NCBI GenBank assembly: GCA_021818045.1
Contig: JAKAFF010000063.1
Coordinates: forward strand, 1-7,475
DNA length: 7,475 nucleotides
Direction of reading: 5' to 3'
DNA from: a bacterium
GTDB taxonomy: Bacteria > Chlamydiota > Chlamydiia > Chlamydiales > SM23-39
Shown in pieces: positions 7,366 to 7,475 of this stretch (positions are counted from its first letter, which is position 1; each line of letters starts with the position of its first letter). The position numbers were made by a program, and so were the translations under genes. The notes under the pieces were generated by a model. It was not told the DNA's origin and made no database searches. It worked only from the letters and a program-made list of their open reading frames with translations.

Positions 7366-7475
7366 AATCTCATCTCCTGATCAAAAATCTATCAATCGCT
7401 TTGAAGGAGCTGAGATCCTAGTAAATGAAATTTTTAATGTACAGCCTTTTTTACGATCGTGTAAGGCCAAAGTTG
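7366..7475. other. Right-edge 5' region of the membrane protein gene, content unresolved
   Basis: This AT-rich stretch carries the Shine-Dalgarno of the membrane gene. Beyond that it is ambiguous. On the minus strand one frame is open from the edge to a TGA at 7383-7381 (30 codons), which would be the tail of an upstream gene 15 nt before the ATG. On the + strand an ATG at 7425 opens 17 codons to the edge (MKFLMYSLFYDRV...), which would make this a divergent promoter region. Its nearest Shine-Dalgarno-like sequence, AAGGAG at 7404-7409, is 15 nt away, which is too far to be convincing. I find no good sigma-70 pair: TTACAC and TACATT on the minus strand have a 17-nt spacer but poor -35 agreement. 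Confidence 0.35.
7374..7378 (-). promoter_or_regulatory. Strong ribosome binding site of the membrane protein gene
   Basis: On the minus strand AGGAG ends 8 nt before the ATG at 7365. This near-consensus Shine-Dalgarno fixes the start of the 481-residue protein and is the clearest one in the window. Confidence 0.85.

Noticed and set aside
7429..7461. Sigma-70 promoter for the membrane gene (TTACAC - 17 nt - TACATT, minus strand)
   Set aside because: The spacing is ideal but the -35 element agrees only at TT and the -10 at four of six bases, which is expected by chance in AT-rich sequence.

Overview
The window (7475 bp, moderate GC by eye) holds one recognisable housekeeping gene, adenylosuccinate lyase (purB, + strand), and a two-gene minus-strand unit that I cannot assign to any family: a 481-residue multi-pass membrane protein followed by a very large 1475-residue protein. 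The 3' end of another + strand gene enters at the left edge. I see no RNA genes, insertion sequences, CRISPR arrays or attachment sites.

Layout. Positions 1-162 are the tail of an unidentified + strand gene, and purB starts 4 nt after it (167-1552). From 1496 to 7365 everything is on the minus strand. The membrane protein gene (7365 down to 5920) has a clear Shine-Dalgarno sequence and is joined to the giant gene (5923 down to 1496) by an ATGA/TGATG stop-start junction, so the two are probably co-transcribed and translationally coupled. The giant gene runs 57 nt into the 3' end of purB, so the two transcription units converge with no spacer and no room for a conventional terminator between them. 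The last 110 bp (7366-7475) contain the ribosome binding site of the membrane gene and either its promoter or the end of a further upstream gene.

Organism. It is clearly bacterial: genes are dense, overlapping and intron-free, with Shine-Dalgarno sequences. PurB belongs to the human-type branch of the family and can be aligned from memory with human ADSL from end to end. The + strand is C-rich over G in the lines I counted, both in the + strand purB and in the minus-strand genes, which suggests strong replication-strand skew with the minus strand as leading strand. A human-type PurB, strong skew and very large lineage-restricted proteins would fit an environmental chlamydia-like or other host-associated bacterium, but this is only inference and no taxon is established.

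How the genes work together. PurB acts in AMP synthesis and has no evident functional link to the minus-strand pair. The pair is the interesting part: a polytopic membrane protein, possibly built from repeated two-helix units, coupled to a giant, mainly helical, apparently soluble protein with an acidic Asp-Val/Glu-Gly linker near its middle. A membrane-anchored complex is the simplest model, but no motif visible here gives a biochemical function.
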